A stretch of DNA of 64,000 nt. It comes from Nereocystis luetkeana. Lineage: Eukaryota; Sar; Phaeophyceae; Laminariales; Laminariaceae. Within the stretch, counting starts at the first letter, position 1. The number at the start of each line of letters is the position of its first letter. Below, one piece after another: positions 10,024 through 20,867 of this stretch. The notes under the pieces are model-generated. The model saw only the letters and a program-made list of their open reading frames with translations, did no database searches and was not told the DNA's origin. The translations under genes and the position numbers were made by a program. The stretch lies in contig JARUPZ010000036.1 in NCBI GenBank assembly GCA_031213475.1, positions 2,294,001 to 2,358,000 on the forward strand. The letters run 5' to 3'.

Positions 10024-13000
10024 ATTTTGGAGGTGGCCAGGACAGCGGACGCTGGCGCGATAACGAAGGCGTACCGCAAGCTGGCGAAGAAGAAACACCC
10101 GGACAAAGGGGGGGATCCAGAGGAGTTCAAGGCGCTTGCGGAGGCCTACGAGGTGCGGGGGGTTGGGGGGGGGGGCGTGTCGAAAGCTTGGGCTTCTTCC
10201 GACGGAAACTTTTACACCTCAAACAGATCATGATCTATCTGTAGATCGTCTAGATTATCTAGTTCCTCGTTTGCCGTTGTGAGAGGGTCAGGATCTATCT
10301 ATCTGCATGATACAGATCCAACCCAGGAAGAGGCACGCGCCACAGTAGATCGTGCGATATGCGCTAGATGCGTAGTACAATATCGGGAGTATCTATATAT
10401 TTGCCTTGGAAGATCTACTGTAGTTCTAGATCATGATATGTACATGATCTATATATTGTCGGTAGATATCCGTAGTACACTCCCTGCTGTCTCTGGGAGT
10501 GGCCACACCGGAAATTAAATTAACTCGTTGAAGATTTCACCCGTATGCAAGCCCGCCTCACAAGCGGTTCTTAGCAGGGTGCAGCTCACCCGTTGATGCG
10601 ACTCGCCAGACACCTTACGACGCTTCGCGCTTGGTGCAAGCAATGTCTGCCTGGTCGGTGAAACCCCGACGTGCTCCTTCCCGGCATTGTAGAGATGCGA
10701 GGGTCTATAGTCATACGACTACGGCCGTGCATGAGATCGAGTACTTATCTCCTATCGAGTACACCCCCCCCCCCCCCCTGCCATGATAATAAGTATACCC
10801 CCACCCCCCCCCTGCACTCGTCTGGACGCAGGTGCTGAGCGACCCCGAGAAGCGGCAGCTGTACGATCAAGTAGGGAAGGAGGGGCTTCAGGGGGGGGCA
10901 AGCGGGATGGAGCAAAGCAGGCAACAGGCCGATTTGTTTCGCTCATTCTTCGGCCGGTTTAGCCACCCTCAGGCAAGCTGTCGCACGCAAAACGTATACG
11001 GCGTGTCACCCCCCCCCCCCCCCCCTCCCCCCCTCAAAAAAAAAAACGGATTAAGGGCGTTTTCCTTATTGTCCCCTGAAGCCGCTCTTGAATGGGGTAT
11101 GTAACGCCTCCACATCACTAGAGAACCCCGAACAAGGAATACCTGCGCAATGGGTGTGTTACGGTTGTAGTAGAATTAGTGCCGATAGGTGTCGGTGGTG
11201 CTCGTATTGCGGGGGACCATGGTTAATAAGACCTGTCGTATACATAAAAAGCTATATATTTAAGCATTTCTACTAACAATATTTGGTCCTATTAACTGTG
11301 ATCCCCCGTTATAGTTCACTGTTGCTGCTGCTGCCGCTGCCGAGGGCTGCTGCATAAGGGGTGTGTGTGATGGCATACTTCGTGTACGTGTTTCCAAAAA
11401 AATGGCGCTTCCAGTCTCTCACGCGATAAGACTGCAGGCAGCAGGCAGTGTACCTGGTACCGCTACAATTTGTGCCGAACCCAACCGTTGTGTCGCATCG
11501 CCCTGTTCTCCTTACCCCCCTCCCCCCCCCCCCCCCCCGCCTGTATTTTTTACGATCGGCGACGACCCTGCGAAAAACAATACATATATATATATATATT
11601 ATAGCATTCTGCCTGACTGCGCGACGAGGTGTATCGAGATGGAAGTACCCCGCGCTCGCCCCCCCCTCCCCTCCGTATCTCTTACAGTCCGGGATGGTCT
11701 TGCCCAAAAGCAATACAGTCTGCTCGAACGCGTGACTTGGAAAAATACCCCCGTCCCGTCCCCCCCCCGTCCCGCCCCCCCCTCCGCCCCCGCCACCGCC
11801 TCTCATTGGTACTTACGGCCGTAGATGGTCCTGCAAACTCGAAACACCCCGCCCCAATGTGTCAGACGTAGTCGGTGGAATATGTGGAAGTAATCCCCCC
11901 CGCCTCCGCCCGCCTCCGTACCTCTTACGATGGGCTACGGTCCTGCCAAAAAAACAAAAACGATCACAATAGCCTGCTCGAATGCGCGACGTCGTGTACG
12001 AGATGGAGGTGACCCTGGAGGAGCTGTGCCGAGGAGGGTCTAAAACAGTTAGGATATGGAGCGAGGGTGCGGTGGACGGGAAGGGGAGGAGGGAGAGGGT
12101 GGCGAAGGACATCGATATCGGACTCAAGGGCGACATGCACACGGTGAGCGGTAGAGGGCTGGACGGTAGGGATGGAGAGGGGGGGAGGGAGGGAGGGAGG
12201 GAGGGAGGGCGGAGGAGGGATCGGGGAGGGGGGGCTGGGCGGAGGAGGGATCGGGGAGGGGGGGCTGGGGGAGAGGGGGGGGGTCGGTACGCAAAGTGTG
12301 TCGGAAGGCGTCATGAGGTGCCACGAAGTGATTGGCTTGGCTGTTCCGTTGGGCGCATTCAGGGAGCGCCGTTGTGGCCTAGCTAGTTGCTTCATAGTGG
12401 TGATCATGATGATAGGGGTGGTGGTGGAGGGTGATGGTGATGGTAGTGGGGGTGATGGTGACAATGATGGCATGCTTTGGTGATCGTTCTGGTGGTGGAG
12501 ATGATGACGATGATGATGATGGTAGTGATGGCGTGGACAATCATAGTTCCCCTCTTGTTGGAGGTCTAGCCGCCACGATACTGTACCGATGTGCACATCG
12601 GCCGAGACGCGTGTTGCACTATTACGGCTACACTATTACGGCTACACTATTACGGCGGCTACACTATTACGGCTACACTATTACGGCTACACTATTACGG
12701 CTGCACTATTAATACTACACTGTTACGGCTTCACTATTACCCCTCAGCGACTAGCTTTTCGATCGTTTCTTGATAAAGGTCTCAAAGAATCACGCGACGT
12801 ACACCAGCCAGATATGAGGAACTGTCCACACAAAACATGACGTACATTCGCATTTGGGTCCGACAAAATACGTTATTAAATTGATACCTGGTGCTGGTAG
12901 TATTTCTGTTTTTGCAGACGATGTGGTGCAAATTACCATGAAAAACCCAAATGGGCAAAAGCACCGTCTTGCTCTTTACAACTTACGGGATACATGACCC

Positions 13001-16000
13001 CCCCCCCCCCCCGCACACACGCCGCTGATGTTTTCTCGGCAGGGTTCTCGTATAGTCATGGAAGGGGGCGTGGAGCCCATAGAGGAGGGCATCGAGCCCG
13101 GGGATTTAGTATTTGTGCTGCTGGAAACGAGACATCGCACGTTCCGAAGGCTGACGGAAGATTCTCCGCACCTCGCCGCCGACGTCACGGTGAGCCATGC
13201 GTGCATCCGGGAGTTCCACTCGATTTCGGAGCGGTGCCTTCGCCCCGCTGGATGGTAGCGACAAAACGATCGCCAGCCTAGCAGATAGACGGTGGCGAAA
13301 GACGGCGAAACAGGGGGGGGAATGAGATGAGCAAAATGAAAGTTTCTACCTGGCATGTAATACATGGAGAATATAACAACGTAGTGGGCGCCTGAACGTT
13401 CGTGGCGTTTCCATGGGGAGTAGGAACGCTGCTCCGTCTCGAAAAGGATGCGTAGTCAATGACCAAATGACTGAGACAAGCAGCCCTCCCCCTCCTCCTC
13501 CCCGCGTCCCCGTCGGATATAAAAACGCCTTCCAATGATGCAGGTGTCACTCGCGGAGGCCCTCACTGGGTTTATCCGAGCTATCGTGCTGGTGGATGGG
13601 CGCACGGTTCACTACACGTCGGGGGAGGGGGAGGTGATCTCCCCGGGGGCCGTGAGGAAGCTGCGGGTAAGGAGACGCGTGGAGCCGATTGGCTGAACAG
13701 CCCGACCGACCGACCGACCGACCGATCGACCGATCGACCGACCGACGCCCCGAGAGACAGCCTTAAAAATAGTGCCCACTTCAGGGCAGACCACGATCTA
13801 TATCACCTACCGTAGATCCTAACCTGAGATGTCGTCTAACCGACCGACCGACCGACCGCACGACCGACGGACCGAAAGCCAGCCACAAAAACACTTCACA
13901 CGCGTTAGGACAGATCACGATCTAGATCATGCTGATCCTAAGCTGAGATGTGGTCTGACCGACCGACCGACCGACCGACGGACCGAAAGCCAGCCACAAA
14001 AACACTTCACACACGTTATGACAGATCACGATCTAGGTCATGCTGATCCTACGCTGAGCTGTGGTCTGACCGACCGACCGACCGACGGACCGAAAGCCAG
14101 CCACAAAAACACTTCACACGCGTCGGGACAGATCGCGATCTAGATCATGTAGATCATCCCCGAAGCCGGTTTTTGTCGTTGTGTGCGCCCGCCCGCCCGC
14201 CTCCCCCCACCCCTCCGGTTTTAGAGAGCCGTCGGTCTGGAATTATTGCGTATATGAGTTGTATGTGCGCCCAGCACACGTGTAGGAGTTGTATACGCGC
14301 ACTGCACGCATGTAGGAGTTGTATGCGCGCCCAGAAAGCGTGTTGGGGCACAGTACAGGACACCTCCCTGTTAACATCAATAGTACCAGGTACGGAGTAA
14401 GAAATCCCGGTAACGAAAGTTGGTCCAGGGTGGGTTTTCTCATTCAACAAGCAATGCTTTCTTTCTTCACTACAGCATCTTCAGCTACGAAGACTCTCAA
14501 ATTTTCTCTGTTTTCTGTCAATCTCGGCCTGACTTGTTTGGTACTATTTCTCGCTTTACTGGAGCACGCTTTCGTCGCGTGTGGCGGAAAGCGCGAGAGT
14601 GCGAGTTGGCAAAATTCGATGAAGATCGACGAGCAGCGGAAACGCCGAATGGCTGAACCCCGTGCGCGATAAGAATGATGTCTGGTACCGGGGAGGGCAA
14701 GGGGAGACGCACTCCTACCTACCTGTGGCCACGGCTGATCTAGCATGCCGCTTAGGGTGAATGGAAAACCTCCTGCGAGTTCCAATGCACGTGATCCTAC
14801 CCCAAGGTTGATGCAAAATACCAAGACCACTCCCGACATATGCAGCGTCGTGTTCCGTGTAACACGCAAGAAAACACACCCCCTGGGAATTAATTTCAGA
14901 GCGGATTTTCTCCAATCCACACAGCGGCAATGGTGGCGTTTCGCAATACATTCGTCGACATCTTCCCGTAGACGCATCGCTCGCTCGTCTGAACTCTGCC
15001 CGATGTCGGGGAGAAAAACTTCGAAATTCGCTACTGGCGGGTGTGTTGCTATGGCCGTCATCATACGGGTCATACGGTATAATACATTACCAGCACCAGT
15101 TGAGCGATGGTTGAAAAAAAAGGGGAGGAGAAAGCAAGCAGTCCTGCGGTACCACTTCACCTCGTATGGTGCTTGTCTACTGCAGCATAACCGGTTGGGT
15201 TGGTTGTATCATAAGCGTCGTTTTTGTTTTTTTTTTCTGCTCCCGCAGGGCTGCGGCATGCCTCTGGGGGAGGGGGTGGCGGGGGATTTGTACCTCCGAT
15301 TCGTCGTGGAGTTTCCAACCTCGGAGGCGGTTGCTACATGGGGGCCGGAAGAGAGAAAAACTCTGGAGGATCTTCTGCCGGCCAAGCCGAAGTGCACCAC
15401 GGACAAACGGGTACGATACGTAAAGTACCTGCCTTGCTGCTGGCCTGGGGCAATGGTTCAGGCATTTTATAGCGTCAGATAAATCATTCCCACTTCGTGT
15501 TCTACTCAGTAGATATTATTATTTCAGGGCAGATTATCTGTATGATCTGTATGATCTAGCTCATGTTGCCGGTTGGGAGCCGTATGTTCTGCCTGGTCTA
15601 TTTATAGGGCTGGTTTCCTGGGGTTGCGTCTGTGCTCTGTGCAGATCCTGCACGGTATGGCATAACGTCGGGCTACATAGGTACTCAGTAGGCCCAGATC
15701 GTGATATATCTGATCTATCTGTGGATCGTGATCTATACCCCCGACGTGTGGAATTTCAATTCCTTAACCCCTCCGGAACTGGAGTCCCCAAAATGGGACT
15801 GCGGACCTAAGAGGGTTCACCCAGCATCCCAAGCTGCTGGTTCTTGTGGCAGATACTTATAGAATAATTGTCGTCGTTTTTCTCTCTCACATCGCAATTT
15901 TTCTGCTTGCAAGTCTCAAAAAAATATCAGTATGGATCCCAGGCATGTGTGGAGGACATATTTTGGGAAAGGTACGGAGTATGATCGTCACACGTGCACC

Positions 16001-17129
16001 ATCGAAAGATACAGCGGACGGTACAATCAATCCATCTGAGGGTTTTTATATCACCCCGAAGTATTCGGTACACGGAAGAGACCGACATGCCGATGCGCCG
16101 GGGTGGTCTGGAGCCCCCCCCTCGTTGCCGTTCTCTCTTTCCCCGACCGATAGCCTGAGGGAGGCCCTCCCCGTGCCTCAATCATGCGGAAGAAAAGGGC
16201 CCCCGGCAGCAGCGGGCTGACACTACGTGGCCTGAGACCCTCTCCTCAAGAGTATGGGCTTTGTATCGGCGACGCTGATTGAAATTCGAACACTCTCTCA
16301 TGGTTGAAGAGAGAGAGAGAGAGAGAGGGGGGGGGGGGGGGGGGGGGGGGGGGGAGAAGGCAAGAAAGAACGGTGCACTACCAGCTGACCGCAAGCCAGC
16401 GCAGGACGGCGAAGGAGAGGGACAGGAAGCGGAGGGAGCAGTAGGTCCAGGGTACGCCAGGAAGCGGAAGGAGCAGTAGGTCCAGGGTACCGCCAGCGGC
16501 GCGCAACCAACCGCGGACGCAGGCGTACCCTGAGCCTGTTGTTCCCTCTGACTCTGCTCCCTTCTTATCGATCGCCGTCCTGCGCTGGCTCGCACTCAGT
16601 TGGTAGCCCATCGTTCTCTCTCTCTTTCTCTCTCTCTTTCTCTTCAGTCGTGCGAGTGTTCGTAAACCGAAGAATTAAGAACAACGCAAACAACAACCGC
16701 AGCAGCAGCAACACCAACAACAACACCACTGCTGCTGTAGTAGATGTTCCATGCGATTATCCCGGGTGCAAATATTGCCGCATCGCCGCCCTAAACTTGT
16801 AGATGTGCTCATTTTCTTCCCTCGTCGTCACGTTTTTTTTTATATAATTTTGCGTTCTTTGTTCCCTTCTTTGTCCTTTTTCCCGCCAATTGCTCTTTCC
16901 GTCTTTTGTACATGAAATAAGCCGATCCTTATGTTTGCGTTTTCGTCTCGATATTAATTTTCGTTCTTGTTTTACGTTTTTTTGTTTTTTTTTCGCGCAG
17001 AACCCACCGGTGGCGTTACAAGACGCGGAGCCGAGTGTGCAGAGCCGATTCAAGGCCGGCCTATACGATCGGTCAAGAAGAGGCCCCCCCCAAGGATCCG
17101 GCAACCCTTTCGGTTTCTTTGGTTTATGA
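10024..17129 (+). CDS. DNAJA-type J-domain co-chaperone lacking the zinc-finger block
   Basis: A J-domain Hsp40 co-chaperone, expected to stimulate Hsp70 ATPase and deliver clients in the cytosol or nucleus. Exons: 10024-10152, 10832-10972, 11973-12143, 13043-13189, 13544-13666, 15249-15410 and 17001-17129 (stop); phases agree throughout, giving 333 residues without the first exon. Exon 1 carries the J domain with KKKHPDKGGDPEEF (HPD intact); exon 2 has VLSDPEKRQLYDQVGKEGL and a short linker; exons 3-6 match the two C-terminal client-binding domains (VTLEEL, PGDLVFVLLE, LAEALTGF, GDLYLRF, LEDLLPAKP). The four CxxCxGxG zinc motifs normal for DNAJA are absent: about 15 residues join KTVRIW to the next strand. 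The first exon, which should end in xxYD or xYE, is missing from the model. Exon 2 ends at a GC donor (CAG|GCAAGC), or alternatively at 10998 (AAC|GTATAC). Confidence 0.85.
10205..10515. repeat. Family 7 GATC-rich dispersed repeat
   Basis: Shares CACCTC..ACAGATCA and GATCTATCTGTAGATCGT elements with copies at 15520-15745 and 56315-56575. It lies in the first known intron of the J-protein gene. Confidence 0.55.
10545..10820 (+). repeat. Family 3 repeat ending at an exon
   Basis: Contains GCAGCTCACCCGTTGATGCG, CAATGTCTGCCTGGTCGGTG and the terminal C-tracts at 10764-10778 and 10800-10812. The C-tracts directly precede the acceptor of the exon at 10832. Confidence 0.8.
11205..11313. repeat. Family 1 TA-flanked MITE, copy 2
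   Basis: Ends TTGCGGGGGACCATGG and the near complement GATCCCCCGTTATA; the interior matches copy 1. Confidence 0.8.
11500..11972 (+). repeat. Diverged tandem copies of an intron/exon-3 junction segment
   Basis: About three imperfect units upstream of exon 3 repeat a segment with CTGCTCGAA.GCG.GAC, then GTGTA.CGAGATGGAAGT, a C-tract, CTCCGTA.CTCTTAC and GGTC(C/T)TGCC. The last unit contains the real acceptor and the first codons of exon 3 (11973 onward). Earlier units at about 11618, 11719 and 11866 carry stops or lost the frame. Confidence 0.5.
12602..12745 (+). repeat. 14-bp minisatellite
   Basis: About nine units of ACACTATTACGGCT with small variants, in the intron after exon 3. Confidence 0.85.
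13690..14150 (+). repeat. About 110-bp tandem repeat with (GACC)n core
   Basis: Four units, each with a GACC/CGAC run, then GAAAGCCAGCCACAAAAACA and CAGATCACGATCTAGATCAT. It lies in the intron between exons 5 and 6. Confidence 0.8.
14225..14345 (+). repeat. About 30-bp tandem repeat
   Basis: Three units of GTAGGAGTTGTATGCGCGCC type. A weaker inverted relative occurs at 48655-48720. Confidence 0.6.
15520..15745. repeat. Family 7 GATC-rich dispersed repeat
   Basis: Shares CAGGGCAGAT, TCTGTATGATCTGTATG(G)ATCTAGCTCATGT in pieces, and GCCGG(T/G)TGGGAG with the copy at 56315-56575. It follows exon 6 of the J-protein gene. Confidence 0.65.
15762..15819. repeat. Family 2 hairpin repeat, shortened
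   Basis: Only about 57 bp: TTAACCCCTCCGGAACTGGA, a lost loop, and GGGACTGCGGACCTAAGAGG. The centre was deleted. Confidence 0.65.
16307..16354. repeat. (GA)n followed by a G-run
   Basis: About 10 GA units pass into about 28 consecutive G residues. A (CT)n patch follows at 16617-16642. Confidence 0.85.
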
Positions 17130-18155
17130 CGCAAACAAATCTCGATTTTTCGGTTTCTCTCTTTATGGCCAAGTGCTGTCATTTCCACGAACCTGTTTCG
17201 GCAATATAAGGTCCCCCTTCGGGACTAATGCGGTTGGCTCGGAATCCCGGGGGTGTTACCTAGCTGAGAACGGAGTTCACAGCTATATAGCAGGCGTTCG
17301 TTACTCGTACCGGCTACTGCTCGTGTACGCAGCCACAGGGTAAGAACGAAGAGCTTGAGAAAGAGGGCTCTTGAAAGCTAAAGAAGAAAATAAGTACTGC
17401 TGTATTAGCCTCCGGGCGAGTAAAGGGGCAGGCAACACCGACCATCCCCCAAACGAGTTTATAGCTGAGTCTGTGGAGTGCGTTTTTGGGCCTTGAGGTG
17501 GATGTCCAAACGCACCTCTTTATTTGGGAACAGGGGGGGTAGAAGTTATGATCTCCTGGTACCAGGGCTAAGCGAGTTGGTGCGGGGTTGAGCTATCCGC
17601 TCGAGCAAGTGAAGACCAACTGTAGAATTGCGTTCGGAATTTTGAGGGGATATCAGAACGCGCTCTGTGTTTCCGAAGAGACGGGTGGGGTGGTTCGGTT
17701 CGTTGCGCTGATCTTGTAAGCGGGTAGGTGAGGAGCGAGCCATCCGCTCGATTCAAGGTTCCCAACAGGCAGGACCGAAGCACAGCAACGACCGATTGTG
17801 CTACACTTGGTGTTCCTTACGAGGAGACCGGTCTGTTGGCGCTCGCCAAGGCCTCTTTGCTGACGCGCCAAGGCCTGTTGTTGACGCAGGGTCTCTTTTG
17901 GCCTTATTGTACTATTTTGAGTGTGGGAGGCAGTCCCCCAAGAAAGTCAAACCGCGTTCTCCTCCATACGCATGATAGCGTCTTTGGAAACAAACTTCGC
18001 ACCCTGCGGCCTGGGACCTGTGCCACCACGCCGCGCGGAACACGACCGACGATCCCGTCAACCATTTTCTCCTACAATGAGTTTCGACAGTGAGACTGCA
18101 GCAGCGATAGCAGCGATAGCAGCGGCGAGTGACACTGGAGCCGGGCAGAGCACAA
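17130..18155. other. Downstream flank of the J-protein gene
   Basis: Contains the 3' untranslated region after the stop at 17129. A short frame from ATG 18077 (MSFDSETAAAIAAIAAASDT) runs into a G-tract with no donor, so I do not call it a gene. Confidence 0.4.
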
Positions 18156-18159
18156 GGAT

Positions 18160-18370
18160 TGCGGGGGGGGGGGGGGGGGGGGGGGTAGTCGTATGATCGT
18201 ACGATGTAGACCCTCGCGTCCCTTTATTGCCGGGACGGAACACGTCGAATTTTAACCGATAATGCAGACATTGCTTGCCTGCACCAAGCGCGAAGGGAAA
18301 CGTGAGGTATTCCGCGGGTCGCATGAAAGGGTGAGCTGCATCTTTCTAAAGACTGCTTGTGAGGCGGGGC
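18160..18370 (-). repeat. Family 3 repeat
   Basis: Reverse orientation: a G-run (18163-18185), then GACCCTCGCGTCCCTTTATT, CCGGGACGGAACACGTCG and GCATGAAAGGGTGAGCTGCA. Confidence 0.75.
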
Positions 18371-18779
18371 AGTAGGAGTGAAGCGGGCCGAGAGAGATGG
18401 GGGGAGTGAAATGGCGGTGTGCGGACGGCAGGGTGTACTCATGTCATGCATGGCCGTACGTAGAAGAGGCGGGTTAGCGGTGGGACGGGGGGGAGAGAGG
18501 CAGTGGGTGGATGAAGGGGGGGGGGGGGAGGGAAGGTTGGTGTCGGTGGGGTTTAGGTTTTGCCGATTTGGCGAGCTCCATCCTCACAAAAGGTGGAGCC
18601 GTTGCTTTTTCATCGTTAATAACGCATCTTCCTTCTTTCCTGGCCTCGGTATGTTCTGTTTCCGGAGTTTTGTTTGTTGCTCAGCTGGGCAAAAGGGCTC
18701 GCGAGGGCAGCAGCAGGTTTTGTCGAGGACGTGGCTGCGCGACAAGCGTGACAGCCGATAGCAGTTAGAGGCAAGGCGG

Positions 18780-18887
18780 CCGCCTGCTGTTGTTGTTGCT
18801 GCTGCTGCTGCTGCTGCTGTTGCTACCGCTACTGCTGCTGCTACTGCTGCTGCTGCTGCTTCTGCTGCTGCTATTGCTGCTACTGCC
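18780..18887. repeat. (CTG/TTG)n trinucleotide tract
   Basis: Imperfect CTG repeat of about 105 bp immediately upstream of ATG 18888. Confidence 0.85.
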
Positions 18888-18962
18888 ATGGCGGCGGTGG
18901 TTGACGAGATGCGGATTTTTTGTAATGAGCGTGAAGACAAGAGTGAAAGGGAACGAACTACA
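18888..18962 (+). CDS. Candidate first exon of an unknown gene
   Basis: ATG followed by 25 codons (MAAVVDEMRIFCNEREDKSE and so on) ends at a strong donor ACA|GTACGT in phase 0. It is charged and not Ala/Leu-rich, unlike the preceding trinucleotide tract. No following exon was found to 22350, and a minus-strand frame also crosses it. Confidence 0.2.
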
Positions 18963-20758
18963 GTACGTGTATTGGCCCGATCTACGATAGAGGTATCACA
19001 TTTCCCCTATTTTGTGTCTGAACGGTAGGGTTCCTAGACCCCAAATCGTCGGGATGTCAAAATTAATTTCGAAAAAAAAAAACGTTTTGTAGACTCGGGC
19101 CATGAGATTATTCGCCGCGATGCAATTTGATTTTTGCTGAAGTCAGTTTTCGGGTGAGGTATGGGGAGCTCCTTAAGCGAGGAGCCTCAGAAAAAATAGG
19201 GTGAACCTCTATCGTAGAACGCCTCTATTGGCGAGGTTTTTTTGGCCCGCGGGCACCCGTAGGGGGGCAGACAGAGTCCCGCTCTATCCGCTACCAGCAC
19301 GCTCTCGGGCCGGACAGCTGGTAGCTACACCAGGTACCACTATCTCCGGGAATATAAGGAACATTTGGGCACCATTATTAATAATCAAATGGTCGTTACA
19401 TGTCCGGACAGAGTGGTATACGAATACCCGAACGGTCCTCATCTTTTCGGACAGAGTAGATCGAGTTCCATGTTTTTCTCTGAAGGTTTGGGTCAACCGT
19501 ATTCCTTACGTATTGATAGTGTTCCTTAGATTACCACCATGTATATCGGCGAGCAAATAGAAATAACGGTTCAATGTGAAGAACAGACACATCGCTATTC
19601 TTTGGTACTGCGAGAATGATCCAACTGCGGGCCGCACTTTCATGGGCCTTCCTCCTATGGGCAAAATTAAACGCAAAATGGATCCTGGGTTCGATTCTCA
19701 CCAATGACGGGTTTTTTTTATTGCGTGCTCACGGGTGTATGAAATTCTGTGAACTGCTCTGTGGACACACGGCAGGCAGCTCTTTCATGGTTGTCACGAT
19801 AGCTCTCTTGCTACGAGTACTCGTGCAGCATCTATCTCGAGTGTTTTGGGCGCTCACGGGTGGGCAACTCTTCTTGCTTTATCTCCGGTTCTCGATGCTC
19901 TCTCCTATTTCTTTGCTTGCTTTATCTCCGGTTCTCGATGCTCTCTCCTATTTCTTTCCAGGCATACTGTACTGCAGCGCCAATTGACGGTATCGTTGTA
20001 ATGAAGCACCAATTAGAGGTGTCGGCGTAACAATGCAGCGCCAATTAAAATTAGCCCTTAACGGTGTTGGCGTGCTGTTCCCCAGTGCACCGTTTTCTTT
20101 TCATGAGATCGAACGGTCGGACGAGGAACTTATCAGAATGTCAGCAACAACAACAATGCAACTCCTTCAACCGTACCTACGCTCGTATCTGATCTACTAT
20201 TATAGCTGAAGGATCAGGCTGCCTCGGATGAGGTCTTCCCTCGAGAACTGGGGATACGGGATACCAGGTACCTGATATCAGGTACCAGGTACCAGGTATA
20301 GCACAACAGTAATACCTGTTTTCGAAAAAACAGTTCTTCTCGCGGCATATATAGATGTATCCATTCGGTTTGTACATACGTTTCGACGTTGCAATGGTAG
20401 GGAAAAATAGGAACGCCGGCCCGCCCTGGATTTCTTACTTGTGGAAAACGGTAAAGTGTCCTACACTAAGTTCAAGATAACCTCGTCGATACTTCTCGCT
20501 ATGTCGACATGGAAGTATATGCCTGGTTTTCTTTTGAACGTTCGGTTGCCGGAATGCCCTTTTTTTACTTTGTGCGTGCTACTACGGTATAGAGGTAACA
20601 CTTTTTTTCCTTGCAGGGCAAATATTTCCGACTGACGGGGGATCCTTCAGGGGGACTGAGACACAACCCAATACGGCATGCCTTATCGCTGGAAACCCCT
20701 CCATGCGTTACAACATTTTTCGTTGTACACACCTAACTGCTGTAGGTCATGGGATTGT
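18963..20758. other. No gene recognised
   Basis: Moderately AT-rich sequence with a 45-bp tandem duplication (19876-19965) and GTACCAGGTACC repeats at 20262-20300. Frames of about 120 codons (19201-19560, 19616-19987) lack recognisable domains or splice support. Confidence 0.4.
19876..19965 (+). repeat. 45-bp tandem duplication
   Basis: GCTTTATCTCCGGTTCTCGA and the following TGCTCTCTCCTATTTCTTT occur twice, virtually identical, so the duplication is recent. Confidence 0.85.
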
Positions 20759-20867
20759 TATTACGGGGGACCATGGTAAATAGGACCTACGGTACACACA
20801 AAAAACTACATATTTCCCTATTTTTACGAACAAGATTTGGTCCTATTTACTATGGTCCCCCGTAATA
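20759..20867. repeat. Family 1 TA-flanked MITE, copy 3
   Basis: The best-preserved copy: TTACGGGGGACCATGGTAAA pairs with its complement at the other end. TA occurs on both sides. Confidence 0.85.

Noticed and set aside
14444..15160. 238-codon minus-strand open frame
   Set aside because: It lies inside a J-protein intron, crosses no recognisable domain, has irregular composition and overlaps plus-strand frames of similar quality.
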